A stretch of 64,000 nucleotides of DNA from Candidatus Saccharimonadota bacterium (GTDB taxonomy: Bacteria; Patescibacteriota; Saccharimonadia; Saccharimonadales; Saccharimonadaceae), in NCBI GenBank assembly GCA_009783235.1, contig WRHN01000001.1, forward strand, positions 124,001-188,000. Direction: 5' to 3'. The position numbers and the translations under genes were made by a program. Positions 32,234 through 41,380 of the stretch are shown piece after piece; within the stretch, counting starts at the first letter, position 1; each line of letters starts with the position of its first letter. The notes under the pieces were generated by a model. That model made no database searches and was not told where the DNA came from. It saw only the letters and a program-made list of their open reading frames with translations.

Positions 32234-35200
32234 ATGAAATATTCACTCGGTCTGGATATTGGTACTACGTCTGTCGGTTGGGCAGTAGTTAATTTAGACG
32301 AGAACCGCATTGAAGATTTGGGTGTGCGTATTTTTGAAAAACCCGAAAACCCAAAAGATGGCAAGTCTCTTGCCGAGCCGCGACGTACAGCGAGGAGCAC
32401 GCGTCGTAGATTGCGCCGCCGCCGTCAGCGTTTGAATTATCTGAAAGAGTTTTTTATTGATAATAAGTTGTTATCTGCTGAGCAAATTGAGGAAATTTTG
32501 ACGCCACACAAGGGTGCGAAAAATCCTTATGAACTACGCGAAAAAGGGCTGAGCAAAAAATTGGATAACGAAGAGTTGTTTATTGCGTTATATCACATCG
32601 CCAAACGGCGCGGGTATAAATCTAATCGCAAGTCGGTTGAAGAAAACGACAAAGAAACGGGCGAGGTGCTTAAATCCATCTCTGAGAATAAAGTACTTTT
32701 AGAAAAATACTCGACGGTTGTCGTAACGCTTAATAAAGATAGCAAGTTTAAGGCGCACAAGAGAAACAAGGCTGGTGATTACAGCAATTCGTTCATCCGC
32801 GAGAATTTTGAGGCGGAAATCAAGGCGATTCTGACCGCACAGCAAAAATTTTACCCAGAATTAACTGATGAGAAGATTGACGAGTTATTATTTAAAAACT
32901 ATATTCTGGAATACGACGTTAAGAAGAAAAACGGCAAAGAATTGTCAGAAGACAAAATAAAGCATCTCAAAGTTAAAATGGCGGTCGGTCTTTTTGCCCA
33001 GCGTCCTTTTGTGGACAAAGAGTTGATTGAAAAAATGCGTGGTAAATGCCCCTTTGAGCCAAGCGAGCCACGCGCGCAAAAAGCTTCAATTACTTTTGAG
33101 ATGTTTCGTTTGGCGAGCGATTTAGCGCACTTGACTTATAACGGTGGTCAAAAATTAACCGAAGAAGAAATTAAGAAATGTATTGAGAAATGTAAAACTA
33201 CTGGAAAAGTCACATATAAAGCGATTCGTGAAACGCTTGGGTATAAGGGCGATGACACTTTTGAGTTTGATTACATTCGCGGCAAAGACCCGAGTAAAGA
33301 AGACTTAGAAAAAGATAAGTTTGTCAAAGAAAAGAATACTTTTGCGGAGTTGAAGTTTTATCACGGTGTGAAAAAAGCACTGAAAGACTTGCCAGACGAT
33401 TGGGCGAAAGTTGAGAGCGGCGCGGATTTGTTTGACGAAATTGGCTATATTTTGACTGCTAATAAAGACGACGAGGCGATAAAGAACGAGCTAGGAAAAT
33501 TGGGCAAATTGTCGGACAAAGCCATTACTGAGTTAATGAAACTATCGTTTTCTGGGTTCGGGCATTTGTCAATTAAGGCACTACGGAAAATTACGCCGTT
33601 TATTTTACAAGGCAAAACATATGATCAAGCAGTCGCTGAGGCGGGTTATGTCTTCAATGCGAAACTATCGGGTGAGAAGAGCAAGTTGCCACCGCTCAAC
33701 GAAGACGAGGCGCACCAAATTACCAACCCAGTGGTCAAGCGGGCGATTTCGCAAACTATCAAGGTTGTGAACGCCGTGATACGAAAATATGGCGCACCAA
33801 CACGAATTGGCTTAGAATGTGCGGGCGACTTAGCTAAAAATTTCAAAGAGCGTGACAAGATTAAAAAGGCGCAGGATGAAAATGCGGCGGAAAATGAGAA
33901 AATAGTCGAACGGCTGCAAAATGAGTTCGGCGTTGCGAACCCAACGGGTCTACAAATCACTAAATTCAGATTTTATAACGAACAAAATGGTAAATGCCCG
34001 TATTGTGTTGAGTCACTGGACATAAACCAACTGTTTTCTGACGAACATTACGGTGAAATTGATCACATCATCCCGTTCTCGCGCTGTGGTAATGACGGAC
34101 GTGGCAATAAAGTTTTGTGCCACAACGAGTGCAACCAAAACAAGCGCAACCAGACACCATATGAAACTTGGAGTGCGGACACGGAACGTTGGGCTAAGAT
34201 AGAGAACTTTGCGCGAGCGACTTATTTTGGCAAAACTCATGGTAAACAAAAACGACTATTGACTGAGAAGTTGCCGAAAGAAGATTGGAGCCAGCGAGCC
34301 ATTAACGACACACGCTACATCTCTAAATTTATGTCGAATTTCATCAAGAAGAATCTCAAATTTATAGACAACGAGAAGCAGCAGAAAGTGATTATGCCCG
34401 CTGGCGGTATTACTTCACATATGCGGAGAATGTGGAGAATAGGAGTTAAGAATCGCGAAGAGAATAATCTCCACCATGCAGTTGATGCTGTAATTGTAGC
34501 GTTAGTAGATCAGGGTAAAATTCAAGAGACTTCGACATATAGTAGATGGACTGGTCTTGGTGCGGGGAGTTTCAAGTATCAGTCGGCATTAGCAAAAGTT
34601 ACAGATCCATTAACGGGTGAAATAATCAACAAAACAGCATACGATGCTTTACGTGAGAGTATTTTGCCGTGGGAGAATTTTGATAAAGAAGTTCGCCTGC
34701 GCACTTCGCAACCAAAAACCGGTGATAAATTAGAGATTTGGCAAGACCAATTCCGGGACTTGTACAAAGACCAAGACGATAAATTCCGCGAAAAAGTACA
34801 CCCAATTTTCGTATCGCGCATGCCAAAACGTAACGGTACGGGTACTGCCAACCAAGAAACTATCCGCTCGCCGCGTGGTGTATTAGATAAAGAGAAAATC
34901 TCATATATCCGCACGCGGCTAGACAAGGTAACGTTAGAAATATTAGAAAATTCATCCGTTAAACAAGATGACAAAGTACTTTACGAACAACTAAAAACTT
35001 TGTTGGAGCAAAACGGTAATGACCCGAAGAAAGCCTTTGCTGAGCCTGTCTATAAAGGCGGCAAAACGCACGACAAAAACGGTAAGCCACTCTCACCAGT
35101 TAGCACGATTAAGGTTGATGATTCAAAGAACGTGAGGTCTGGTTTCCTTATCAATAATGATAAACAATTTGTGAACAACGGAGATATCATACGGGCGGAT

Positions 35201-35530
35201 GTCTATAAGTTTGTTGGAGATTGCAGGCCGAAGAGTAATATAAGATATAAGTACATACCAATATATATGAGCCAATTACATAAACCAAAAACGCTTGATG
35301 ACACTAATTTTGAGTTTGTGTTTTCTTTGTATAAAAATGACTACTTTGTCGCTGTTTTTGATAATAAAGTAATTGAGGGGTATTTCAACAACTACCCGGG
35401 GAAGAGCCGTATTGTTTACACCGACCATACTTCAAGCCAACCGGGTAATAAGTATATTGATACAGGTAAGGCGCTGGCTATTCGTCGACATGATATAACT
35501 GTTCTCGGCGACAATTACAAGTGGAGTTAA
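32234..35530 (+). CDS. cas9: CRISPR-associated endonuclease Cas9, type II-C
   Basis: 1098 residues, typical for the short II-C form. RuvC-I LGLDIGTTSVGWA with D8; Arg-rich bridge helix (about 52-70); the GKCPFEPSEPRAQKASITFE segment (about 270); RuvC-II with E528; HNH with D610-H611 (EIDHIIPFSRCG) and two Cys pairs (CPYC before it, CHNEC after it) probably binding zinc; RuvC-III HHAVDAVIVAL with H748 and D751. A C-terminal PAM-interacting region follows. All nuclease residues are present, so it should cut DNA guided by crRNA:tracrRNA. TATAAT (32220-32225) is 8 nt before the ATG. Confidence 0.97.
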   Translation: MKYSLGLDIGTTSVGWAVVNLDENRIEDLGVRIFEKPENPKDGKSLAEPRRTARSTRRRLRRRRQRLNYLKEFFIDNKLLSAEQIEEILTPHKGAKNPYELREKGLSKKLDNEELFIALYHIAKRRGYKSNRKSVEENDKETGEVLKSISENKVLLEKYSTVVVTLNKDSKFKAHKRNKAGDYSNSFIRENFEAEIKAILTAQQKFYPELTDEKIDELLFKNYILEYDVKKKNGKELSEDKIKHLKVKMAVGLFAQRPFVDKELIEKMRGKCPFEPSEPRAQKASITFEMFRLASDLAHLTYNGGQKLTEEEIKKCIEKCKTTGKVTYKAIRETLGYKGDDTFEFDYIRGKDPSKEDLEKDKFVKEKNTFAELKFYHGVKKALKDLPDDWAKVESGADLFDEIGYILTANKDDEAIKNELGKLGKLSDKAITELMKLSFSGFGHLSIKALRKITPFILQGKTYDQAVAEAGYVFNAKLSGEKSKLPPLNEDEAHQITNPVVKRAISQTIKVVNAVIRKYGAPTRIGLECAGDLAKNFKERDKIKKAQDENAAENEKIVERLQNEFGVANPTGLQITKFRFYNEQNGKCPYCVESLDINQLFSDEHYGEIDHIIPFSRCGNDGRGNKVLCHNECNQNKRNQTPYETWSADTERWAKIENFARATYFGKTHGKQKRLLTEKLPKEDWSQRAINDTRYISKFMSNFIKKNLKFIDNEKQQKVIMPAGGITSHMRRMWRIGVKNREENNLHHAVDAVIVALVDQGKIQETSTYSRWTGLGAGSFKYQSALAKVTDPLTGEIINKTAYDALRESILPWENFDKEVRLRTSQPKTGDKLEIWQDQFRDLYKDQDDKFREKVHPIFVSRMPKRNGTGTANQETIRSPRGVLDKEKISYIRTRLDKVTLEILENSSVKQDDKVLYEQLKTLLEQNGNDPKKAFAEPVYKGGKTHDKNGKPLSPVSTIKVDDSKNVRSGFLINNDKQFVNNGDIIRADVYKFVGDCRPKSNIRYKYIPIYMSQLHKPKTLDDTNFEFVFSLYKNDYFVAVFDNKVIEGYFNNYPGKSRIVYTDHTSSQPGNKYIDTGKALAIRRHDITVLGDNYKWS

Positions 35531-35531
35531 T

Positions 35532-36422
35532 ATGGCTTGGCGAGTAATCTGCGTTGAAAACCCCGCGACTCTGAGTGTAAAGGACAATAAACTTGTCGTC
35601 AAACAAGAGCAAGAGGCGCTAGTGCCGCTTGAAGACATAGACAGTCTTGTTTTAGATAGTTACGGCATCTCTACCTCTGTGAATTTGCTCGCGGAACTTG
35701 CCAATAACGACGTGGCGGTGGTGATTTGTGACCAAAAACACTTGCCAGCAAGCATGCTATTGCCATATTCGCAACATTCACGTGGTGCTAGAGTTTCGCG
35801 TGAACAGTTAGCGATGAACGAGCCGCTTAAAAAGCAGATTTGGCAAAAGACTATTACGCAGAAGATTATCAACCAAGCGGCCGTTATGAAGAAACTAGGT
35901 TTTGATAACAAAGAATTACTGGAACTCGCAAAATCTGTGCGTTCGGGCGATACCGACAACCGTGAATCTGTGGCGGCTAGACTGTACTTTGACGCGCTGC
36001 TAGACGATGCGACGCGACGCAAACCGATGTGGCATAATTCGGCGTTGAACTATGGTTATGCAATTGTGCGTAGTGTGATAGCGCGCTCGATGGCAGCGCG
36101 CGGGCTAATCGCTTCGCAGGGAGTTTTCCATCATAGCGAGCTAAACGGTTTCAACTTAGCAGACGATATTATTGAAACTTTTCGTCCAATAGTCGACGAC
36201 TTTATACTGACCAAGGTTGCGGCTCAACATATTGGGGATAAAGATAGCAAACTCACAAAAGAGGACAGGAAGTTAATAGTTGACATAACTAACGAATATG
36301 TTATAATGAACAGCAAGAGATTCATGATTAAGCACGCGTGCGATATGGTGGTGGAGAGTCTGGTTAGAGTAATAAAATCGGGCGATGCAAGCGACATGAG
36401 TCTTCCAAATGTTATTTGTTAA
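35532..36422 (+). CDS. cas1: CRISPR-associated integrase Cas1
   Basis: 296 residues. The N-terminal beta domain is followed by the helical catalytic domain with E145 (NRESVAARLYFDALL), H200/H201 (GVFHHSELNGFN) and D211-D212 (LADDIIETFRP). It inserts new spacers with Cas2. It starts 1 nt after the cas9 stop, so cas9-cas1-cas2 is one operon. No csn2 or cas4 follows, which assigns the locus to II-C. Confidence 0.96.
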   Translation: MAWRVICVENPATLSVKDNKLVVKQEQEALVPLEDIDSLVLDSYGISTSVNLLAELANNDVAVVICDQKHLPASMLLPYSQHSRGARVSREQLAMNEPLKKQIWQKTITQKIINQAAVMKKLGFDNKELLELAKSVRSGDTDNRESVAARLYFDALLDDATRRKPMWHNSALNYGYAIVRSVIARSMAARGLIASQGVFHHSELNGFNLADDIIETFRPIVDDFILTKVAAQHIGDKDSKLTKEDRKLIVDITNEYVIMNSKRFMIKHACDMVVESLVRVIKSGDASDMSLPNVIC

Positions 36423-36756
36423 GAAAGAGTTTAAGTTGTACAAAATTATGAGAGCGGTAGTTTTATTTGATTTGCCTACGGGCACCAAGAGTGAACGCAG
36501 AGCGGCCACGCAGTTTCGCAAGTTTTTGCTGGACGATGGTTTTGACATGTTGCAATATAGTGTTTACGCAAGGATTTGTCCCGACAGGGATAATGCTAAC
36601 ATGCACTTATTGCGCGTCAAGAAAAATGCGCCTGATAGTGGTTCGGTGCGAATGTTGATGTTGACCGAGAACCAATTTATCAATATGCACATCATAGTTG
36701 GTGAGAAAACCACGCAAGAATTGGTGGTTCCTAGTCAGCAACTGTCATTTTTTTAA
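36409..36756 (+). CDS. cas2: CRISPR-associated protein Cas2
   Basis: 115 residues as written; the ferredoxin-like core starts at MRAVVLFDLPTG (ATG 36448). The ATG at 36409 overlaps cas1 by 14 nt. TTG at 36436, 8 nt after GAAAGAG, and ATG 36448 are other possible starts. The short FKLYKIMR extension before the core is common in II-C Cas2. It bridges the Cas1 dimers during adaptation. The end QQLSFF is also typical. Confidence 0.93.
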   Translation: MLFVKKEFKLYKIMRAVVLFDLPTGTKSERRAATQFRKFLLDDGFDMLQYSVYARICPDRDNANMHLLRVKKNAPDSGSVRMLMLTENQFINMHIIVGEKTTQELVVPSQQLSFF

Positions 36757-36760
36757 ACTA

Positions 36761-36788
36761 AAAACCTCTCTGCAACAGAGAGGTTTTT
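36761..36788. terminator. Bidirectional terminator between cas2 and the array
   Basis: AAAACCTCTCTG-caa-CAGAGAGGTTTTT, a perfect 12-bp stem flanked by A-run and T-run. It ends the cas operon from the left and, since the array is read leftwards, the precursor crRNA from the right. Confidence 0.88.
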
Positions 36789-36796
36789 GAGTAAGT

Positions 36797-37558
36797 ATTA
36801 TATCACTATCTAAATTGTTAGGGAACTATAACTCAATGACGAATGTTTTAAACTCAAAACTGATTATATCACTATCTAAATTGTTAGGGAACTATAACTA
36901 AAGGGAACTATGACTATTGAGGGGCTGGATTATATCACTATCTAAATTGTTAGGGAACTATAACGACACGGTGATCATTTGACCGTTTGCGGTGATTATA
37001 TCACTATCTAAATTGTTAGGGAACTATAACCGGCTCTCGCCTATTTAGCGAACAGTTTTGATTATATCACTATCTAAATTGTTAGGGAACTATAACGCGG
37101 TGCCTATCGAAGCGTTCGACATATTTATTATATCACTATCTAAATTGTTAGGGAACTATAACACATCGTAATAGCAGCAAACGCTGCAGGTTATTATATC
37201 ACTATCTAAATTGTTAGGGAACTATAACATACTAGACAGCAGCGAAGATCCAAATACAATTATATCACTATCTAAATTGTTAGGGAACTATAACGAGCTA
37301 CTGGCGGTAGTGTAAATCCTTTAAATTATATCACTATCTAAATTGTTAGGGAACTATAACTATCCCAGCGATGGAGTTTATTCACTGTGGATTATATCAC
37401 TATCTAAATTGTTAGGGAACTATAACAATCGCAAGAGGCGGTTAACAATGCCGCGCATTATATCACTATCTAAATTGTTAGGGAACTATAACCGGCTCTC
37501 GCCTATTTAGCGAACAGTTTTGATTATATCACTATCTAAATTGTTAGGGAACTATAAC
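36797..37558 (-). CRISPR. CRISPR array: 12 identical 36-nt repeats, 11 spacers of 30 nt
   Basis: Repeats start at 36797, 36863, 36929, 36995, 37061, 37127, 37193, 37259, 37325, 37391, 37457 and 37523; all are identical and every spacer is exactly 30 nt. In crRNA orientation (minus strand) the repeat begins GTTATAGTTCCC and ends TAGTGATATAAT, the II-C pattern of Neisseria and Campylobacter repeats. The last nine bases TGATATAAT form an extended -10 promoter facing each spacer, so each crRNA could start about 6 nt into its spacer and carry a 24-nt guide. Spacer 4 (37031-37060) and spacer 11 (37493-37522) are identical. No degenerate terminal repeat is seen. Confidence 0.98.
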
Positions 37559-37569
37559 TAGGCAAGTTC

Positions 37570-37760
37570 TACCTAACTAATTTTATCGTGAACTGCAATC
37601 TGAGGATTTGTATTTGAATTACAATCATCAGACCCCTCTTTCTTTTGTCGATAAAGTGTGATATAATCACCCTATCGACTAAATTAGTTGATATTATAGA
37701 GAGCTAGCTTGCTAGCTCTTTTAGTTCACCGACTTTATAAGTTTCATGTGCCTGCCACTA
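37570..37760 (+). ncRNA. Structured element, copy A (candidate small RNA / CRISPR-flanking repeat)
   Basis: A second copy lies inverted at 45718-45907. Shared parts: TACCTAACTAATTTTA at the start; a hairpin TCTGA/TTGTA with TACAA/TCAGA (37599-37632); the loop ACCCCTCTTTC; a stem GTCGATA (37647-37653) with TATCGAC (37673-37679) around conserved TGTGATATAATC; a terminator-like AGAGCTAGC-tt-GCTAGCTCT-TTTT (37700-37722); and GTGAACT ... AGTTCAC as a possible closing pair. It starts 11 nt from the last CRISPR repeat, on the side where the leader of a leftward-read array would be. Function is unknown. Confidence 0.6.
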
Positions 37761-37842
37761 CAAACTCACTCCTTGCTTTTCCAGAGATAATATGCTAAAA
37801 TTCAAACAGTTTTAATATTAATTTAATAAGACTATCCGATTT

Positions 37843-37916
37843 TTGCTGGGGCGGGGAGAGGATTATATAATTTAAGATAGGTAGATTCGCACTCCAGAAG
37901 GCGAATTTACGGAGAG
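37843..37916 (+). promoter_or_regulatory. rpsA promoter and leader
   Basis: -35 TTGCTG (37843-37848), spacer 17, -10 TATAAT (37866-37871). The leader holds hairpin ATTCGC/GCGAAT (37885-37906) and the ribosome binding site GGAGAG. A similar ATTCGCC/GGCGAAT hairpin recurs at 45943-45973. Confidence 0.6.
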
Positions 37917-37920
37917 AGCA

Positions 37921-38979
37921 GTGGCTACAAAAGCTATTACTATGGACGACCTTTTGAACGGTGCGTCTGATGCGGTCTTAGAGACTGGCGCGACCCTAGA
38001 GGGCACAATATTAAATGTAAAAAAGAACGAGATCACCGTTGATTTAGGTGTTTTTGGCGTTGGCGTGGTGCCGAAGCGCGAGATTGGCTTTGGCAAAAAA
38101 TACGAAATCGGCGAAGAAGTTACCATCACGGTTATTGAAGCAGATTTGGGCGACGAGATTATTTTGAGTTTGCGTAAGGCTGCCAAGGACAAGGGCTGGG
38201 ACGAAATTCAGGTCGTGTTAGAAAAAGGCGAGACTATTGAGGTGGTACCTTATGATGCTAACAGAGGCGGATTAATGATTGAATACGAAGGTGTGCGCGG
38301 TTTCATGCCGGTGTCGCAACTGTCGGCTGAGCATTATCCACGAGTAGGTAGCGAGAGTAAAGACGAAATTCTGAACCGCTTAAATCAACTGGTCGGCAAA
38401 CCTTTGCACGCGCAGATTTTAGACGTTGATAAAAAGCAAAACAAGCTGATTTTTTCTGAAAAAGAAGCTATCAAAGATGGCATCGAGAAGAAATTTGCCT
38501 CAATTAAAGTTGACGATACGGTAAAGGGCAAAATTACTGGCGTGGTTGATTTTGGCGTTTTTGTGAATGTTGACGGCATAGAAGGTATGGTGCATATTAG
38601 TGAAATTTCCTGGGAACGTGTAACTAGCCCTGGCGATTTGCTTAAGGTTGGCGACGAGATTGAAGCAAAAATTATCGCTATAGACAAAGATCGCTTGAGC
38701 CTGTCGATTAAGCAACTAAAAGAAGATCCTTATCTGAAAGAGGTGCAGAAGTTTAAGGTAGGCGATGTGGTCGAGGGCACCATTACGCGCATCACGCCGT
38801 TTGGCGCTTTTGTGCAGATTAGTCCAGCGGTCGAAGCCTTGGTACACGTTTCTGAGCTGTCTGGCGACGGCGACAAAACTAACCCAGAAAAGATTTTCAA
38901 ATTGAACGAAAAGAAAGAATTTCGCATTATCGAAATCAATCCAGAAGCTAGAAAAATTTCACTTGGTCTAGTCAAGTAA
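37921..38979 (+). CDS. rpsA: S1 RNA-binding domain protein (ribosomal protein S1-like)
   Basis: 352 residues with four S1 (OB-fold) domains, starting at about 22, 100, 193 and 278; the last two carry the DFGVFVNVDGIEGMVHISE and PFGAFVQISPAVEALVHVSE signatures. Bacterial S1 has four to six such domains and helps mRNA bind the 30S subunit; a four-domain version is usual outside Proteobacteria. The start is GTG, 4 nt after GGAGAG. infB follows 25 nt downstream. Confidence 0.88.
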   Translation: MATKAITMDDLLNGASDAVLETGATLEGTILNVKKNEITVDLGVFGVGVVPKREIGFGKKYEIGEEVTITVIEADLGDEIILSLRKAAKDKGWDEIQVVLEKGETIEVVPYDANRGGLMIEYEGVRGFMPVSQLSAEHYPRVGSESKDEILNRLNQLVGKPLHAQILDVDKKQNKLIFSEKEAIKDGIEKKFASIKVDDTVKGKITGVVDFGVFVNVDGIEGMVHISEISWERVTSPGDLLKVGDEIEAKIIAIDKDRLSLSIKQLKEDPYLKEVQKFKVGDVVEGTITRITPFGAFVQISPAVEALVHVSELSGDGDKTNPEKIFKLNEKKEFRIIEINPEARKISLGLVK

Positions 38980-39004
38980 AACAAGTTAAACGAAAGGAGC
39001 TCGC

Positions 39005-40780
39005 ATGAACACACAGGAACAAAAAATTTTGATTCTACCAGATATGGTGACGGTCAGCGAGCTCGCGGATCAGCTGGACATACCCGTAACGACGCTTATC
39101 GGGGAGCTGTTTAAAAACGGCATAGCGGCGACTCTGAATCAGCGTATTGATTTTGAAACAGCAGAAATTATTATTGATGAGTTGGGGCTTTCTAATATTA
39201 AGCTTGAGAAGAAGGAAATTAGCAGCAATCCGACCAAGAGCGAACGTGTGAGCAGCGGTAAAATTGTGCCGCGGCCGCCTATTGTGGCGGTCATGGGCCA
39301 CGTTGATCACGGTAAAACTACGCTGCTAGATAAGGTTTTGGGCATGAGCAAAGCCGATCATGAAGCGGGCGGTATCACCCAGCATATTTCGGCTTATCAA
39401 ACTGAGCAAAACGGTCAAAAGATCACTTTTTTGGATACGCCTGGGCACGAAACTTTTGCCGCCATTCGACAGCACGGTGCGATTTTGACTGACGTGGTTG
39501 TGGTGGTGGTCGCGGCTGATGACGGTGTTAAGCCTCAGACGATAGAGTCGATTAAGTTTGCTAAGGACGCTGACGCGAAGATTGTGGTAGCGATTAATAA
39601 AATTGACAAAACAGGGGCCAATATCAACATGGTGATGTCGCAATTGGCGACTGAGCATGACTTGAATCCAGAGGAGTGGGGCGGCGATACCATAATGGTG
39701 CCGGTCAGCGCGGTAACTGGCGAAGGCGTGGATAAATTACTTGATACGGTGCTGTTGGTTGCGGACATGGAGGAATTGACTGCGGATTCAGAGGGCGTAG
39801 CTGAAGGTTTGATTATCGAGGCGCGACGCGACGCCGGGCACGGTTCGATGGCGCGCGTGCTGGTACAACACGGCAAATTGAAAATCGGCGACTATTTTGT
39901 GGCGGGCAGTGTTTACGGACGCGTGCGTACAATTAGTGATTGGAGTGGCAACGCGCTAAAATCTGCGGGTCCTTCGACGCCAGTTTCGGTAACTGGTTTT
40001 AAAGATGTGCCGCAGTTTGGCGACCAATTGATTCAGACAAAGAATGAGCGCGAAGCTAGAGCTCGAGCAGAAAAAAACTATGACGAGCAACAGCAATTTA
40101 CCGCCAATGCGAATATAACCGGCAACGATATGTTGCGTATGATGAACAAGGCTGATAATTTGGAAGAAATCAACGTTTTGGTGAAAGCTGATGTGCAGGG
40201 CTCGCTAGCTTCTGTGGTTGATTCGTTGAAATTGCTCAACACCCAGGAAGTGGCGGTGAAAATTATTGCTTCTGGAGTTGGTAATATTACTGAGGGTGAT
40301 GTGCGACAGGCAGAAGCATCAGGCGCAATCATTTACGGTTTCAATGTGGGTATTGACAATAATATCAAGCAGAACGCTGCAAGGGCACGCGTTGACGTTA
40401 GGTCTTACAAGGTGATTTATGAGTTGATTGATGATGTTAAAAATGAAATGAGCGAGAAGCTGTCGCCAGAAGTGATTGAGACGGAAATGGGAGCGTTGGA
40501 GGTCAAAGGCGTTTTTCGCACCACGCGTGATGAGGTAATCTGCGGTGGTTTAGTAACTCGGGGCAAGATTCTCAAAGACCTACAGGTGCGCATATTGCGT
40601 AAAAAAGAGCAAATTGGCAGCGCCCTAGTAATATCGGTGCAAAAAAATAAAGATGAAGTCAAAGAGCTTATCGAAGGCGATGTTGGCGGGTTGGATTTGA
40701 AAACTGAACACAAAACTGTGGTCGAGATTGGCGACAAACTCGAATTCTTTAGTCGTGAGACGAAGAAAAGGACGATTTAG
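39005..40780 (+). CDS. infB: Translation initiation factor IF-2
   Basis: 591 residues, a short form with a reduced N-terminal region of about 90 residues. GTPase motifs: GHVDHGKTT (about 98-106), DTPGHETF (about 142), NKID (about 199). Domain II, the helical linker and the C-terminal fMet-tRNA-binding domain follow. It delivers initiator tRNA to the ribosome. AAAGGAG precedes the ATG. The neighbours def and fmt make and remove the formyl group of that tRNA, so the cluster is devoted to initiation. Confidence 0.97.
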   Translation: MNTQEQKILILPDMVTVSELADQLDIPVTTLIGELFKNGIAATLNQRIDFETAEIIIDELGLSNIKLEKKEISSNPTKSERVSSGKIVPRPPIVAVMGHVDHGKTTLLDKVLGMSKADHEAGGITQHISAYQTEQNGQKITFLDTPGHETFAAIRQHGAILTDVVVVVVAADDGVKPQTIESIKFAKDADAKIVVAINKIDKTGANINMVMSQLATEHDLNPEEWGGDTIMVPVSAVTGEGVDKLLDTVLLVADMEELTADSEGVAEGLIIEARRDAGHGSMARVLVQHGKLKIGDYFVAGSVYGRVRTISDWSGNALKSAGPSTPVSVTGFKDVPQFGDQLIQTKNEREARARAEKNYDEQQQFTANANITGNDMLRMMNKADNLEEINVLVKADVQGSLASVVDSLKLLNTQEVAVKIIASGVGNITEGDVRQAEASGAIIYGFNVGIDNNIKQNAARARVDVRSYKVIYELIDDVKNEMSEKLSPEVIETEMGALEVKGVFRTTRDEVICGGLVTRGKILKDLQVRILRKKEQIGSALVISVQKNKDEVKELIEGDVGGLDLKTEHKTVVEIGDKLEFFSRETKKRTI

Positions 40781-40801
40781 CAATGAATGCGGAGCGCGTT
40801 A

Positions 40802-41368
40802 ATGGCCAAATATGTTCCTAAAATTCGTCAAGTACGTCTAGAAAGTGACCCGGTTCTTCGCGAAAAGACTCTTAGGCTAACGCGTGAAGAAATTTTGTCG
40901 CCAAAAATGCAGCAGCTTGTCAAAGACATAAAATTTACTTGTGACAAAAAGAGTTATGGTGTGGGCATGTCTGCTTGTCAGGTTGGCGAGCCAGTAGCTT
41001 TGTCGGTTATTGCGATAAAGCCGACTCCGTCTAAACCAAATATCGTACCGTTTGACGAAGTCTGTTTTAACCTAGAGATTATTGAAACTCTGGGCGATAA
41101 AATTCCTCTTTGGGAGGGCTGCTGCAGTATACTTGGTGAGGATAGATTACCAGTATATGCACAGGTGCCGAGGCACAAAAGAGTGCGCGTTAAGTTTTTG
41201 GACGGCAATGCTCAACCGCAAACAAGAACAGTCAGCGGTTTTGTGGCACACGTTGTTCAGCATGAAGCCGATCATATCAACGGCATATTGTTTACGGATT
41301 ATGTCAACAGAGGTGATTTAATATCTACGAAAGAATATTTGAAGCGAGCCAAAAAGTCCGCCAGCTGA
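40802..41368 (+). CDS. def: Peptide deformylase (first copy)
   Basis: 188 residues from the ATG at 40802 (GGAG 7 nt upstream; an ATG at 40787 is in frame but lacks one). Motif 1 is GVGMSACQVG where GxGLAAxQ is usual, motif 2 is EGCCSI, and motif 3 is QHEADHINGI, giving the Cys-His-His metal site and the catalytic Glu. It removes the formyl group from new proteins. It converges on fmt. Confidence 0.92.
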   Translation: MAKYVPKIRQVRLESDPVLREKTLRLTREEILSPKMQQLVKDIKFTCDKKSYGVGMSACQVGEPVALSVIAIKPTPSKPNIVPFDEVCFNLEIIETLGDKIPLWEGCCSILGEDRLPVYAQVPRHKRVRVKFLDGNAQPQTRTVSGFVAHVVQHEADHINGILFTDYVNRGDLISTKEYLKRAKKSAS

Positions 41369-41380
41369 ATTTCGCATGAA

